The notes under the pieces: generated by a model
What the model saw: the letters and a program-made list of their open reading frames with translations, nothing else
The model's database searches: none
Told to the model about the DNA's origin: nothing
In this document: one piece after another, positions 1 through 11,159 of the stretch
Layout of the letters: each line of letters begins with the position of its first letter
Numbering within the stretch: the first letter of the stretch is position 1
Made by a program: the position numbers and the translations under genes
From: Lonicera japonica
Taxonomy: Eukaryota; Streptophyta; Magnoliopsida; Dipsacales; Caprifoliaceae
Assembly: GCA_021464415.1 (NCBI GenBank)
Contig: CM038471.1
Span: 11,551,173 to 11,615,172, forward strand
Direction: 5' to 3'
DNA: 64,000 nucleotides

Positions 1-127
1 GATTAATAAAATTGTGAGAGCAAATCTTTTGTTCTTTTAGAATATGTTGAACAAATCTGTGTCGGGGTTCGCATAACTAATTCGTTGTGTTTACGGGTTT
101 CGTTCGATATCACTGTAGGTCGTATCA
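1..127 (+). repeat. LTR 1 of tandem array (truncated, internally deleted)
   Basis: This is the right end of the LTR seen complete downstream. It begins at the motif gattaataaaattgtgagag and ends at gtcgtatca just before a primer-binding site. Compared with the later copies, the middle is missing: after gaacaaatc the sequence jumps straight to tgtgtcggggttcg. The left part lies outside the window. Similarity to LTRs 2-5 is direct; the deletion is inferred by comparison. Confidence 0.85.
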
Positions 128-510
128 GTTGGTATCAGAGGTAGTTTATACTTTTAGGTTTATCTATCTTTTTATTACTTGTTCTTGTTAGAGTTTCAAT
201 TAAAAAAGAATTACGATCAGATTTTTTTTTCCCAAATCCCGCTGGCTTGCGAAGAACTGTCGATTTCGATACCAAAAAGACCTCTGATCGCTCTTATTTT
301 TTGCACAATTATAGTAACTTTGTGTTCCGAACAATATATTCAAAATCAGCCCGATCCAACGGAGCGATCAAAAGTTATGGCTGATTTACGACAAGGTCAA
401 AATAAATTTTGGGAAAACCTAGTGTGCATGAATCTCCTAAAGATATCTATTGGTATAGGATAACATCATCACACAGATTTGAGGACAAATCCTTCTTAAG
501 AGGAATGGAA
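128..510 (+). mobile_element. Short internal segment 1 with PBS and polypurine tract (MITE-free)
   Basis: Two bases after the LTR end, TGGTATCAGAGG (130-141) matches 11 of 12 positions of the plant initiator-tRNA-Met primer site. The segment ends in a purine-rich run (aagaggaatggaa) immediately before the next LTR start TGATGCGG, as expected of a polypurine tract. It is only 383 bp and has no recognisable gag-pol. It lacks the 0.39-kb insert carried at the same point by segments 2-4, so it serves as the empty site. Confidence 0.8.
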
Positions 511-1239
511 TGATGCGGACAAGGCTAGCACATAATCAAGCACGTAGATTGAAGCATACGTAGGCCCAATTCAAGTTTTCATGGGTCCAATTATAAGAGC
601 TCGTGCAAGAAAATTCAAAGAATATCGTATTTTTATTATTTTTCAATTACAGGACTTGTTTATTATTTTATTGTTCAATTAGGATTAGGAATGTTTTCCT
701 TATTTAATTAGGATTGATTTAGAAGTATTTTTTTAGTCAAATAGGATATTCAATTAGTAATGTTTAGTCAATTAGGATTGTTTTACTTTCCTTATTGTGT
801 TAGGATTAGTAATTCTTTTCTATACCCTATTTAAAGGGGATGATTGTATTATTTTAATTAGAGAGCTATGGATTAATAAAATTGTGAGAGCTTTTCTCTT
901 TTGTTCTTTTAGAATATGTTGAACAAATCCGATTTGTTCGTAATGTTCATTCGACTTATCAATTGATTCATCATCATCAATTGTGGCGTCATTCGTGTAT
1001 ACCAAGGTTTGCATCTTTCTATAGGTGTTGGGTCGCGGTATCCATCAATCCATCTATCCTTATATACCAAGGTTCTTGCTTCTTTATAAGCAATGGGTCG
1101 CGATGCCATTCAAATCTAATTGTAGAAACGGTCCAAGTTTATTAATTTGCTACGGTTTTCGTGTGTATCTGTGTCGGGGTTCACATAACCAATTCGTTGT
1201 GTTTGCGGGTTTCGTTCGATATCACCGTAGGTCGTATCA
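511..1239 (+). repeat. LTR 2 of tandem array
   Basis: This 729-bp LTR starts TGATGCGGAC and ends gtcgtatca, giving TG...CA termini. It sits between a polypurine tract on the left and a primer-binding site on the right (TGGTATTAG, one transition from the copy at 130). A TATA-like ctatttaaagg lies near 830. At 584-622 the reading GPIIRARARKFKE is a relic of the gypsy pol C-terminus that runs into the LTR (compare 8067-8199). Short open frames here (MIHHHQLW...) repeat in every copy and are not genes. Confidence 0.9.
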
Positions 1240-2019
1240 GTTGGTATTAGAGGTAGTTTCGACTTTTAGGTTTATCTATCTTTTTATTACTTATTCTTGT
1301 TAGAGTTTCAATTCAAAAAAAAAACTTTACGATCAGATTTTTTTTTTCCAAATCCCACTGGCCTGCGAAAAACTGTTGATTTCGATACCAAAGAGACCTC
1401 TAATTGCTCTTATTTTTCGCGCAATTATAGTAACTTTGATGTTGTTTAGTTGCTCTCTTTTTTTTTCTCAAAATTTTAAAAACTCAACTCAAAATCAACT
1501 CTACTTTCACACTTCCCAAAATTTATTTCACTATACTTTCTCTCTCTAATTTTTTTTAAAACGCCATAACTTTAAATCAAAAAATCAAAAAATAATAAAT
1601 ATATATATATATATATTTGAAACATACTCATCGAGATCTATAAAATAAGATCCATTGTGACTATTTTTTGAAATTTTTTATGCGTTTTCTTCATTGGTTG
1701 AAAAAAGCCAAGCAAAACCAAATTCACTTTTCAACATAAAAACTCTAACTCAAAACATTCAACCAAACACCAAATTTTTAAAAACTTGTCTGGAAAATTT
1801 TTCTATAAACATTAACCAAACACCACCTTTGTGTTTCGAATAACATATCCAAAAATCAGCCCGATCCAACGGTGCGATAAAAAATTATGACTGATTTACG
1901 ACAAGGTCAAAATAAATTTCGGAAAAACCTAGTGTGCATGAATCTCCTAAAGATATCTATTGGTATGGGGTAACATCATCAACAGATTTGAGGACAAATC
2001 CTTCTTAAGATGAGGGGAA
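1240..2019 (+). mobile_element. Short internal segment 2 (PBS, MITE insert, PPT)
   Basis: The segment begins with a degenerate initiator-Met primer site and ends with the purine tract gatgaggggaa. No coding capacity for gag or pol is seen. It carries the MITE at 1439-1826. Its layout (LTR, PBS, about 0.78 kb, PPT, LTR) is that of a very short non-autonomous LTR element sharing its LTRs with its neighbours. Confidence 0.82.
1439..1826. mobile_element. MITE inside internal segment 2
   Basis: This 388-bp AT-rich insert is flanked by ctttg on both sides (1434-1438 and 1827-1831). Segment 1 shows the uninterrupted site gtaactttgtgtt. The ends form imperfect terminal inverted repeats: atgttgtttagttg at the left against the complement of caaccaaacaccac-like sequence at the right. 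The superfamily is unclear because the duplication appears to be 5 bp. The same insert lies in segments 3 and 4. Confidence 0.7.
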
Positions 2020-2740
2020 TGATGCGGACAAGGCTAGCACATAATCAAGCACGTAGATTAAAGCGTACGTAGGCCCAATTCAAGTTTTCATGGGTCCGAT
2101 TACAATAGCTTGTGCAAGAAAATTCAAAGAAGATCGTATTTTTATTATTTTTAAATTATAGGACTTGTTTATTATTTTATTATTCAATTAGGATTAAGAA
2201 TGTTTTCCTTATTTAATTAGGATTGTTTTAGAAGTATTTCCTTAGTCAAATAGGATATTCAATTAGTAGTGTTTAGTCAATTAGGATTGTTTTACTTTCC
2301 TTATTGTGTTAGGATTAGTAATTCTTTTTTATACCCTATTTAAAGGGGATGATTGTATTATTTTAATTAGAGAGCTATGGATTGATAAAATTGTGAGAGC
2401 TTTTCTCTTTTGTTCTTTTAGAATATGTTGAACAAATCCGGTTTGTCCGTAATGTTCATTCGACTTAGCAATTGATTCATCATCATCAATTGTGGCGTCA
2501 TTCGCTTATACCAAGGTTTGCATCTTTCTATAGATGTTGGGTTGCGGTATCCATCTATCCTTATATACCAAGGTTCTTGCTTCTTTATAAGCAATGGGTC
2601 GCGATGCCATTCAAATCTAATTGTAGAAACGGTCCAAGTTTATTAATTTGCTACGGTTTCCGTGTGTATCTGTGTCGGGGTTCGCATAACCAATTCGTTG
2701 TGTTTGCGGGTTTCGTTCGATATCACCGTAGGTTGTATCA
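2020..2740 (+). repeat. LTR 3 of tandem array
   Basis: A 721-bp copy of the same LTR (TGATGCGG...gtatca). It lacks the 8-bp tccatcaa segment of LTRs 2 and 5 near the gtatccatc motif, a difference it shares with LTR 4. It is preceded by a polypurine tract and followed by the primer site gttggtatta. Confidence 0.9.
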
Positions 2741-3518
2741 GTTGGTATTAGAGGTAGTTTCGACTTTTAGGTTTATCTATCTTTTTATTACTTATTCTTG
2801 TTAGAGTTTCAATTCAAAAAAAAAACTTTACGATCAGATTTTTTTTTCCAAATCCCACTGGCCTGCGAAAAACTGTTGATTTCGATACCAAAGAGACCTC
2901 TAATTGCTCTTATTTTTCGCGCAATTATAGTAACTTTGGTGTTGTTTAGTTGCTCTCTTTTTTTTCTCAAAATTTTAAAAACTCAACTCAAAATCAACTC
3001 TACTTTCACACTTCCCAAAATTTATTTCACTATACTTTCTCTCTCTAATTTTTTTTTAAAACGCCATAACTTTAAATCAAAAAATCAAAAAATAATAAAT
3101 ATATATATATATATTTGAAACATACTCATCGAGATCTATAAAATAAGATCCATTGTGACTATTTTTTGAAATTTTTTATGCGTTTTCTTCATTAGTTGAA
3201 AAAAAGCCAAGCAAAACCAAATTCACTTTTCAACATAAAAACTCTAACTCAAAACATTCAACCAAACACCAAATTTTTAAAAACTTGTCTGGAAAATTTG
3301 TCTATAAACATTAACCAAACACCACCTTTGTGTTTCGAATAACATATCCAAAAATCAGCCCGATCCAACGGTGCGATCAAAAATTATGATTGATTTACGA
3401 CAAGGTCAAAATAAATTTCGGAAAAACCTAGTGTGCATGAATCTCCTAAAGATATCTATTGGTATGGGGTAACATCATCAACAGATTTGAGGACAAATCC
3501 TTCTTAAGATGAGGGGAA
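2741..3518 (+). mobile_element. Short internal segment 3 with MITE (2939-3325)
   Basis: Nearly identical to segment 2, including the MITE insert at 2939-3325 flanked by ctttg and the purine tract gatgaggggaa before the next LTR. A 106-residue open frame reads through the A/T-rich part only because of base composition. No retroviral domains are visible. Confidence 0.82.
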
Positions 3519-4239
3519 TGATGCGGACAAGGCTAGCACATAATCAAGCACGTAGATTAAAGCGTACGTAGGCCCAGTTCAAGTTTTCATGGGTCCGATT
3601 ACAAAAGCTTGTGCAAGAAAATTCAAAGAAGATCGTATTTTTATTATTTTTAAATTATAGGACTTGTTTATTATTTTATTATTCAATTAGGATTAAGAAT
3701 GTTTTCCTTATTTAATTAGGATTGTTTTAGAAGTATTTCCTTAGTCAAATAGGATATTCAATTAGTAGTGTTTAGTCAATTAGGATTGTTTTACTTTCCT
3801 TATTGTGTTAGGATTAGTAATTCTTTTTTATACCCTATTTAAAGGGGATGATTGTATTATTTTAATTAGAGAGCTATGGATTGATAAAATTGTGAGAGCT
3901 TTTCTCTTTTGTTCTTTTAGAATATGTTGAACAAATCCGGTTTGTCCGTAATGTTCATTCGACTTAGCAATTGATTCATCATCATCAATTGTGGCGTCAT
4001 TCGCTTATACCAAGGTTTGCATCTTTCTATAGATGTTGGGTTGCGGTATCCATCTATCCTTATATACCAAGGTTCTTGCTTCTTTATAAGCAATGGGTCG
4101 CGATGCCATTCAAATCTAATTGTAGAAACGGTCCAAGTTTATTAATTTGCTACGGTTTCCGTGTGTATCTGTGTCGGGGTTCGCATAACCAATTCGTTGT
4201 GTTTGCGGGTTTTGTTCGATATCACCGTAGGTCGTATCA
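3519..4239 (+). repeat. LTR 4 of tandem array
   Basis: A 721-bp LTR with TGATGCGG start and gtcgtatca end. It is almost indistinguishable by eye from LTR 3 and shares its 8-bp absence, which suggests that units 3 and 4 arose by recent duplication or unequal exchange. Confidence 0.9.
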
Positions 4240-5004
4240 GTTGGTATTAGAGGTAGTTTCGACTTTTAGGTTTATCTATCTTTTTATTACTTGTTCTTGT
4301 TAGAGTTTCAATTCAAAAAAAAAACTTTACGATCAGATTTCTTTTTTTTTCAAATCCCACTGGCCTGCGAAAAACTGTTGATTTCGATACCAAAGAGACC
4401 TCTAATTGCTCTTATTTTTCGCGCAATTATAGTAACTTTGATGTTGTTTAGTTGCTCTCTTTTTTTTTCTCAAAATCAACTTTACTTTCACACTTCCCAA
4501 AATTTATTTCACTATACTTTCTCTCTCTAATTTTTTTTTAAAACGCCATAACTTTAATTCCAAAAATCAAAAAATAATAAATATATATATATATATATGT
4601 TTGAAACATACTCATCGAGATCTATAAAATAAGATCCATTGTGACTATTTTTTGAAATTTTTTATGCGTTTTCTTCATTGGTTGAAAAAAAGCCAAGCAA
4701 AACCAAATTCACTTTTCAACATAAAAACTCTTACTCAAAACATTCAACCAAACACCAAATTTTTAAAAACTTGTCTAGAAAATTTGTCTATAAACATTAA
4801 CCAAACACCACCTTTGTGTTTTGAATAACATATCCAAAAATCAGCCCAATCCAACGGTGCGATAAAAAATTATGACTGATTTACGACAAGGTCAAAATAA
4901 ATTTCGGAAAAACCTAGTGTGCATGAATCTCCTAAAGATATCTATTGGTATGGGGTAACATCATCAACAGATTTGAGGACAAATCCTTCTTAAGAGGAGG
5001 GGAA
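4240..5004 (+). mobile_element. Short internal segment 4 with MITE (4441-4811)
   Basis: Same organisation as segments 2 and 3. The MITE (4441-4811) has lost about 20 bp after tttttctcaaaat relative to the other copies. The segment ends in aagaggaggggaa, the same purine tract that precedes the 3' LTR of the pol-bearing element at 8067. Confidence 0.82.
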
Positions 5005-5730
5005 TGATGCGGACAAGGCTAGCACATAATCAAGCACGTAGATTAAAGCGTACGTAGGCCCAATTCAAGTTTTCATGGGTCCGATTACAAAAGCTTGTGC
5101 AAGAAAATTCAAAGAAGATCGTATTTTTATTATTTTTAAATTATAGGACTTGTTTATTATTTTATTATTCAATTAGGATTAAGAATGTTTTCCTTATTTA
5201 ATTAGGATTGTTTTAGAAGTATTTCCTTAGTCAAATAGGATATTCAATTAGTAGTGTTTAGTCAATTAGGATTGTTTTACTTTCCTTATTGTGTTAGGAT
5301 TAGTAATTCTTTTCTATACCCTATTTAAAGGGGATGATTGTATTATTTTAATTAGAGAGCTATGGATTAATAAAATTGTGAGAGCTTTTCTCTTTTGTTC
5401 TTTTAGAATATGTTGAACAAATCCGGTTTGTCCGTAATGTTCATTCGATTAGCAATTGATTCATCATCATCAATTGTGGCGTCATTCGCTTATACCAAGG
5501 TTTGCATCTTTCTATAGATGTTGGGTTGCGGTATCCATCAATCCATCTATCCTTATATACCAAGGTTCTTGCTTCTTTATAAGCAATGGGTCGCGATGCC
5601 ATTCAAATCTAATTGTAGAAACGGTCCAAGTTTATTATTTTGCTACAGTTTTCATGTGTATCTGTGTCGGGGTTCGCATAACCAATTCGTTGTGTTTGCT
5701 GGTTTCATTCGATATCACCGTAGGTCGTAT
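5005..5730 (+). repeat. LTR 5 of tandem array, fused to truncated pol
   Basis: A complete-looking LTR except that its last two bases (CA) and the expected primer site are missing. After gtcgtat the sequence passes directly into reverse transcriptase coding DNA. Gag, protease and the N-terminal part of RT are therefore absent, and this LTR borders pol across a deletion or recombination breakpoint. Confidence 0.85.
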
Positions 5731-8199
5731 TAGTTAATAATATCACGGTAAAGTATCGTCATCCCATTTCACATTTCGATGATATGCTTAATGAGTTGCA
5801 TGGGTTTATTATATTTTTTAAAATTGATTTGAAAAGTGGATACCATCAAATTAGGATAAAAGAAGGAGATGAATGGAAAACAGCTTTTAAAACAAAATAT
5901 GGTTTATATGAATGGTTAGTTGTGCCTTTCGGTTTAACTAATGTACCTAGCACTTTCATGAGATTGATGAACCATGTTTTGAGATCATTCATTGGAAAAT
6001 TCATTGTGGTCTATTTTGATGATATCCTAATTTATAGCAAGAGTCTAGATGACCATGTAATTCATTTAAAATATGTTTTGGATGTCTTGCGAAAGGAGAA
6101 GTTATATGCTAACTTGAAGAAGTGCACATTTTGCACGGATAAGCTTGTATTTCTTGGTTTTATTGTAAGTGCACAAGGTATTCAGGTTGATAAAGAAAAG
6201 GTGAAGGCTATTCAAGAATGGCAAAGTCCTACAAGTGTTGGGTAAGTGCGAAGTTTTCATGGACTTGCTAGTTTTTATAGGCGATTCGTGAGGGATTTTA
6301 GCACGATTGCAGTGCCATTGACTGAAGTGATTAAGAAGAATGTTGGGTTCAAATGGGAAGAGGAACAAGAGAAGGCATTCCAATTACTAAAAAGCAAGCT
6401 AAGTAACGCTCCCTTGTTATCTTTGCCTAACTTTTCAAAGACTTTTGAAATTGAATGCGATGCTTCAGGAAATGGTATTGGTGTTGTTCTTATGCAGGAA
6501 GGGACGCCAATTGCATACTTTAGTGAGAAACTAGGTGGGGCGATCCTAAATTACCCTACCTATGACAAGGAGCTATATGCATTGGTGAAAGCAGTGGATA
6601 CATGGAAGCACTATCTTTGGTCGAAGGAGTTCGTGACACACGGATCATCAATCGTTGAAGCACTTGAAGGGACAACAAAGGTTGAACAAGCGCCATGCCA
6701 AATGGGTAGAGTTCATAGAGACTTTTCCGTATGTGATCAAGTACAAGCAAGGTAAGGAAAATGTTGTAACAGATGCTTTGTCGCGCAAGTATACTTTAAT
6801 TACTACTTTATATGCTAAATTGCTTGGATTTGAATACATCAAGGAATTGTATTGTGATGATGCTGATTTTAGAGATATTTTTAATGTATGTGAGAAAGTG
6901 GCGTTTAATAAGTACTTTAGGCATGATGGGTTCTTAATGCGTGAAAACAAACTTTGTGTGCCTAAATGTTCATTGCGTGAGTTACTTGTGAAAGAGGCTC
7001 ATGGTGGGAGTCTAATGGGACACTTTGGTATAGCTAAGACGTTAGGAGCATTACAAGAATACTTCTTTTGGCCTCACATGAAAAGGAATGTTGAAAGAAT
7101 TTGTGATAGATGTGTTACTTGTAAGAAAGTAAAGTCTAAGTTAAACCCCCATGGTTTATATACTCCATTGCCCATTCCTAGTGACCATTGGGCTGACATT
7201 TCTATGAATTTTGTATTGGGTTTGCCTAGGACTAAACATGGGAATAATTATATTTTCGTGGTGGTTGATAGGTTTTCTAAAATGGCTCATTTTATTGCTT
7301 GTAATAAAACTGATGATGCATCACGAATTGCTAATTTGTTTTTCAAAGAAATTGTGCGATTGCATGGCATGCCTAAAATCATTGTTTCTGATAGGGATGC
7401 AAAGTTTTTGAGTTACTTTTGGAAGACTTTCTGGGAAAAGTTGGTTACTAAATTGTTGTTTTCTACTACATGTCATCCCAAAACTGATGATCAAACAGAA
7501 GTAGTAAATAGAACTTTATCCACTTTGTTGCGTGCCATAATTAAGAAGAACTTGAAAGAGTGGGAATAATGTTTGCCTCATGTTGAGTTTGCATATAATC
7601 GATTTCTTCATTCTGCATCTAAGTTTTATCCTTTTGAGATTGTGTATGGTTTTAAACCTTTAGCTCCTTTGGATTTATTGTCATTACCTGTTGAGCATGC
7701 TAACTTAGATGGCAGGAAGAAAGGTGAATTTACTAAACAGATTCATGAGAAGGCGATGCAAAACATTGAAAGGAGAACTGAGTAGTATGTGCAGCAAATA
7801 AACAAAGGAAGGAAAAAAGTGGTCTTCAAACCAAGAGATTGGGTTTGGCTGCACTTGAGAAAGGAACGATTTCCAGTTCAAAGACATTCTAAGTTGTTAC
7901 CAAGAGGAGATGGACCATTTCAAGTTGTGCAAAGGATCAATAACAATGCATATAAACTTGATCTTCCAGGTGAGTATGATGTGAGTGCTACATTTAATGT
8001 TGCTGGCCTAAGTCCGTTTAGTGCAAGTGACGAATTGAGGACAATTCCTTTTCAAGAGGAGGGGAATGATGAGCCCAAGGATAACACTGACGCTGGATCA
8101 TGGAGTGAAGGCTATGCCGACCCCATCCGGCTTCCAAGTGGCCCAATCACTCAAGTTAGAGCCAAGAAGATCAAGGAGGCACTTATGACCATGGTCTGA
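5731..8199 (+). pseudogene. Ty3/gypsy-type pol fragment: RT, RNase H, integrase
   Basis: This is the 5'-truncated, inactivated polyprotein of a plant Ty3/gypsy element. RT starts in its middle; the active-site motif YFDD is at 6012-6023, followed by ILIYS. The RNase H part includes [13 protein letters not shown] and a KELYALVKA stretch around 6445-6600. The integrase has an HHCC-type zinc module (about 6990-7130) and catalytic D, D and E residues in [16 protein letters not shown] and QTEVVNRTL. The frame is broken by stops at 6243-6245, 7567-7569 and 7783-7785 and by a frameshift near 6630-6655, between the RNase H part and the linker with VTDALSRK. The last 44 or so codons overlap the 3' LTR. 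No chromodomain was recognised. Gag, protease and early RT are missing, so the copy cannot be autonomous. Confidence 0.93.
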
Positions 8200-8811
8200 G
8201 AGATGATGTGCAAGGCCAAAGCATGGAGGCGTGTTAAGGGGGACTGTGGACAAGAATGGAGGACATTGCTTAAAGGCCCAGGGATTGAAGGCCCAATTGG
8301 AGATGCTACATTGCAATACCAATGCTAAGAGAGTTAAAAACGTGTACTGATAATGGGCTGGGCTAGACCTTAGTTATTTTAAGTTTAATTTATGTTTTAC
8401 TTTTGTTTGGGCCCAAAGTTTATGGGAAATTATTATTTTCGTTTTAAGTTGTTTACTTTCGAAATTGGGCTTAGGCTAGGTTTATTACTTTTCTCCTATT
8501 TAAAGGAGATAACATTATTGTGTTTAGCAACCTTTTTTGATTAATAAGAATTGAGTGTTTTTCACCTTTTGTGTTCTAAGAACGTCTCGAACAACCAAAA
8601 TTAGGGTTCTTGTTGTTCTTCGATTTAGCAATCAATTAACTCATCGATTGATTATTTGTCTTCGACTATACCAAGGTTCTTTCTCGTTTTCGGGATAAGG
8701 TCGAGGTTCCACCTCCATTAACTTCGCGTGGTTCCAAGGTTCTTGCGTTTTTCAGCGTCAAGGGTTGCGGATTCATCTTATTGGGTAAATATACGATTGT
8801 GGTTCATATCA
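8067..8811 (+). repeat. 3' LTR of the pol-bearing gypsy element
   Basis: It begins TGATGAGCCC directly after the polypurine tract aagaggaggggaa and ends near ggttcatatca. Its promoter-like ctatttaaaggag (about 8500) and the motif gattaataa parallel the tandem LTRs 1-5, but most of the sequence differs, so it belongs to a related family or subfamily rather than being their partner. The first 130 bases encode the pol C-terminus (GPITQVRAKKIKEAL). The right end is placed by the CA terminus and by analogy. Confidence 0.7.
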
Positions 8812-10323
8812 TTTCCCTCATCTTCGATCTTCACTTTCTAACTCAACACACACCGAAAGAGATAGCATGTATGTTTGCTTAATTTCCATTCCATTCCATC
8901 CATCCCTTTATTTTATTCTCTCTTTCTTTTCATAGGTTTTTTCGTGGAATAATGAACCATTCCCACTTGTTCATAAGGAAATTGACTAATAAAGCTTTAG
9001 TAGTTAAATGATAAAACCTCCTGTAAATTTCTTGATCACACTTGTTCATGCAATATCTTATCAATGGTGCTCCTACATATTTAGAAAACAAATATTATCA
9101 TCGTTATTACTATTAATTAGTACATGCTAATAATTAAGTCCCTCATAAATAATTAAGTTAATTTTATAAGAGATACTAAAATCATTCTTGGCTCATTGTG
9201 GAAAAACACTAGCCAAGAATTCTTTTGGCTTCTTTATGTTTAAAATATTAGCACTCATCTTTTTTGTCATTTTGGATTTTAGTGTAATGCTCTAAAAATA
9301 CTTACCAATAGTATAGAGTGTGCCCATACTAATAGTAAATTAAAATGGTAAAAGATAAATTTTACCATAATGAGATGTGCCCTAAATCAAAAGTAGATGT
9401 TCTGATACCATTAACTTATTTATAATGCACATCAACCACTATGCCACTTTTTACTTTTTTAATTTAATTTATTTCATTTATATCACTTACCTCTATATCG
9501 CACATACAGCATATGTGCAAAAATCTAGTTTATAAAATAAAACATATAAGTTAGTTGGTTTAATATTCTGAGTTTTTTTTTAACCTAGATTGATGATCGA
9601 ACCGAAACTAGTCAGTCCTAATTTTTAGACCAAACATTAAAACTAAAAAGACCAAAAAAAAAACTCGATAGTTTAGTCCAGTTCAATCTGACTGCTCAGT
9701 CTAGTTTGACTTTTGCACACCTTTAGGGGGTCTATTAAATTCATATTTTAAAAGACTATGAATTTTTTTTTATAATCTATGGATTTTGCTAAATCCATGG
9801 ATAATTTTAATTCTATATAGAGTCTGTCATATTTTAATGTATGTATTCTTTAGTATTTATGTAAATTTTAATAAGTTCTAATCTAATATTCTCTTAATTA
9901 CAATAAAAAAATAACCAATCGACGAAAAATAAAATAAAATTAATTATTACCACTTTAGAAATTATTTCAAACTAAACATAAAAATTTTAAGTACTCATTT
10001 TTGCTTTCAACCTGAAGGACCAGAAGCCACCAACTAATAGTTACATATGCTCTTTCTTACATATCATCATCGGCATATAATAAGATCTAACAAAAAGATC
10101 GATAATAAACTCGTGAACCTATTTAACCAAAATAAGAGGGATTAGTGTAAATTAAATCATCAAACTCTTTCTAATAAATAACATGTGCATTCACATTCTC
10201 CAGTTTGACAAAAGAATTAAAAAGGTATATAGCCTTTTCTAATAAAATACTAGGAATCTATAAAGAAATTACTATAAATTTACAAAGAAGCGTGTGTTTT
10301 TTCTAATTAAATTACTAGGAATA
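8812..10323. other. AT-rich intergenic stretch without recognised genes
   Basis: I see no exon-like coding, tRNA gene or complete transposon here. The sequence is AT-rich with scattered poly-A and poly-T runs. No open frame longer than about 60 codons resembles a known domain. Confidence 0.6.
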
Positions 10324-10328
10324 TATAG

Positions 10329-11096
10329 TGATGGTGTCAAAATCTAGAAATAGATAATTAACCAATCAATAAGCGAATATCGGTAAATAAAAAATAAATG
10401 CGGCGCAGTGATGAACACGTGACATTTTTTATTAAGGTAAGTTCCCCCGGTAGCGCTTATGCTAGTCCGGCAGTACGTTCTCCTTTCGTGTGTGCTTGCT
10501 TTGTATTAGCTTAAAGGCAATCAATTTGGATGATAATACAAGCTACCAATCTCTCTCTATAATTTCCTTAATTCTATTTATAAATATAGAATTAGGATTA
10601 CAAATCTCTCTCTATATATAATTTCCTTAATTCTATTTATAAGTATAGAATTATGATTACAAATATTTCAAGAACATGAAATAATAAACTGTGTAGGAGA
10701 GAGAGTATATAAGGGTTGTTGGTATTTTTTTTGGGTTATGAAAAGAGAGAGTATAAGACCCTCATATTTCTTCTTAAATTGGCTTGTATTTATATTGCCA
10801 ATGGCTTTTTATCTCTTGTATTGGATGGATGGATCTTAGGAGATAATGAAGATATGTTTTTCTTATAAAGAGAGATTGGTAGCTTGTATTATCATCTAAA
10901 TTGATTGCCTTTGAGCTAATATAAAGCAAGCACACACGAAAGGAGGACGTACTGCCGGACTAGTATAAGCGCTACCGGGGGAACCTACCTTAATAAAAAA
11001 TGTCATGTATTCATCACTGCGCCGCATTTATTTTTTATTTACCGATATTCGCTTATTGATTGGTTAATTATCTATTTCTAAATTTTGACACCATCA
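10329..11096. repeat. Fold-back 5' LTR of element A (two opposed LTR ends)
   Basis: The left part (10329 to about 10838) is the reverse complement of the LTR 3' end, starting TGATGGTGTCAAAATCTAG. The right part (about 10866-11096) is the same LTR end in forward orientation, ending ACACCATCA. The arms of about 230 bp can pair. The normal LTR start (TGATGGGGTTAAATACTG) is absent. Both arms carry the conserved tactgccgga...ataagcgctaccggggg block. Confidence 0.85.
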
Positions 11097-11159
11097 GTTG
11101 GCGCCGTATGTGGGAACGATAAGCTCTCTAAAGCTCTCGTTCTTTAGAAATTACAAGTG

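Noticed and set aside
2472..2804. 110-codon open frame repeated in each tandem LTR (MIHHHQLWRH...)
   Set aside because: It lies wholly inside the LTR and leader, recurs only because the LTR is repeated, spans the primer-binding site, and resembles no protein family.
6102..6383. Minus-strand open frames opposite pol (also 6648-6950 and 7705-7887)
   Set aside because: Shadows of the plus-strand RT and integrase coding sequence, whose motifs are clear.
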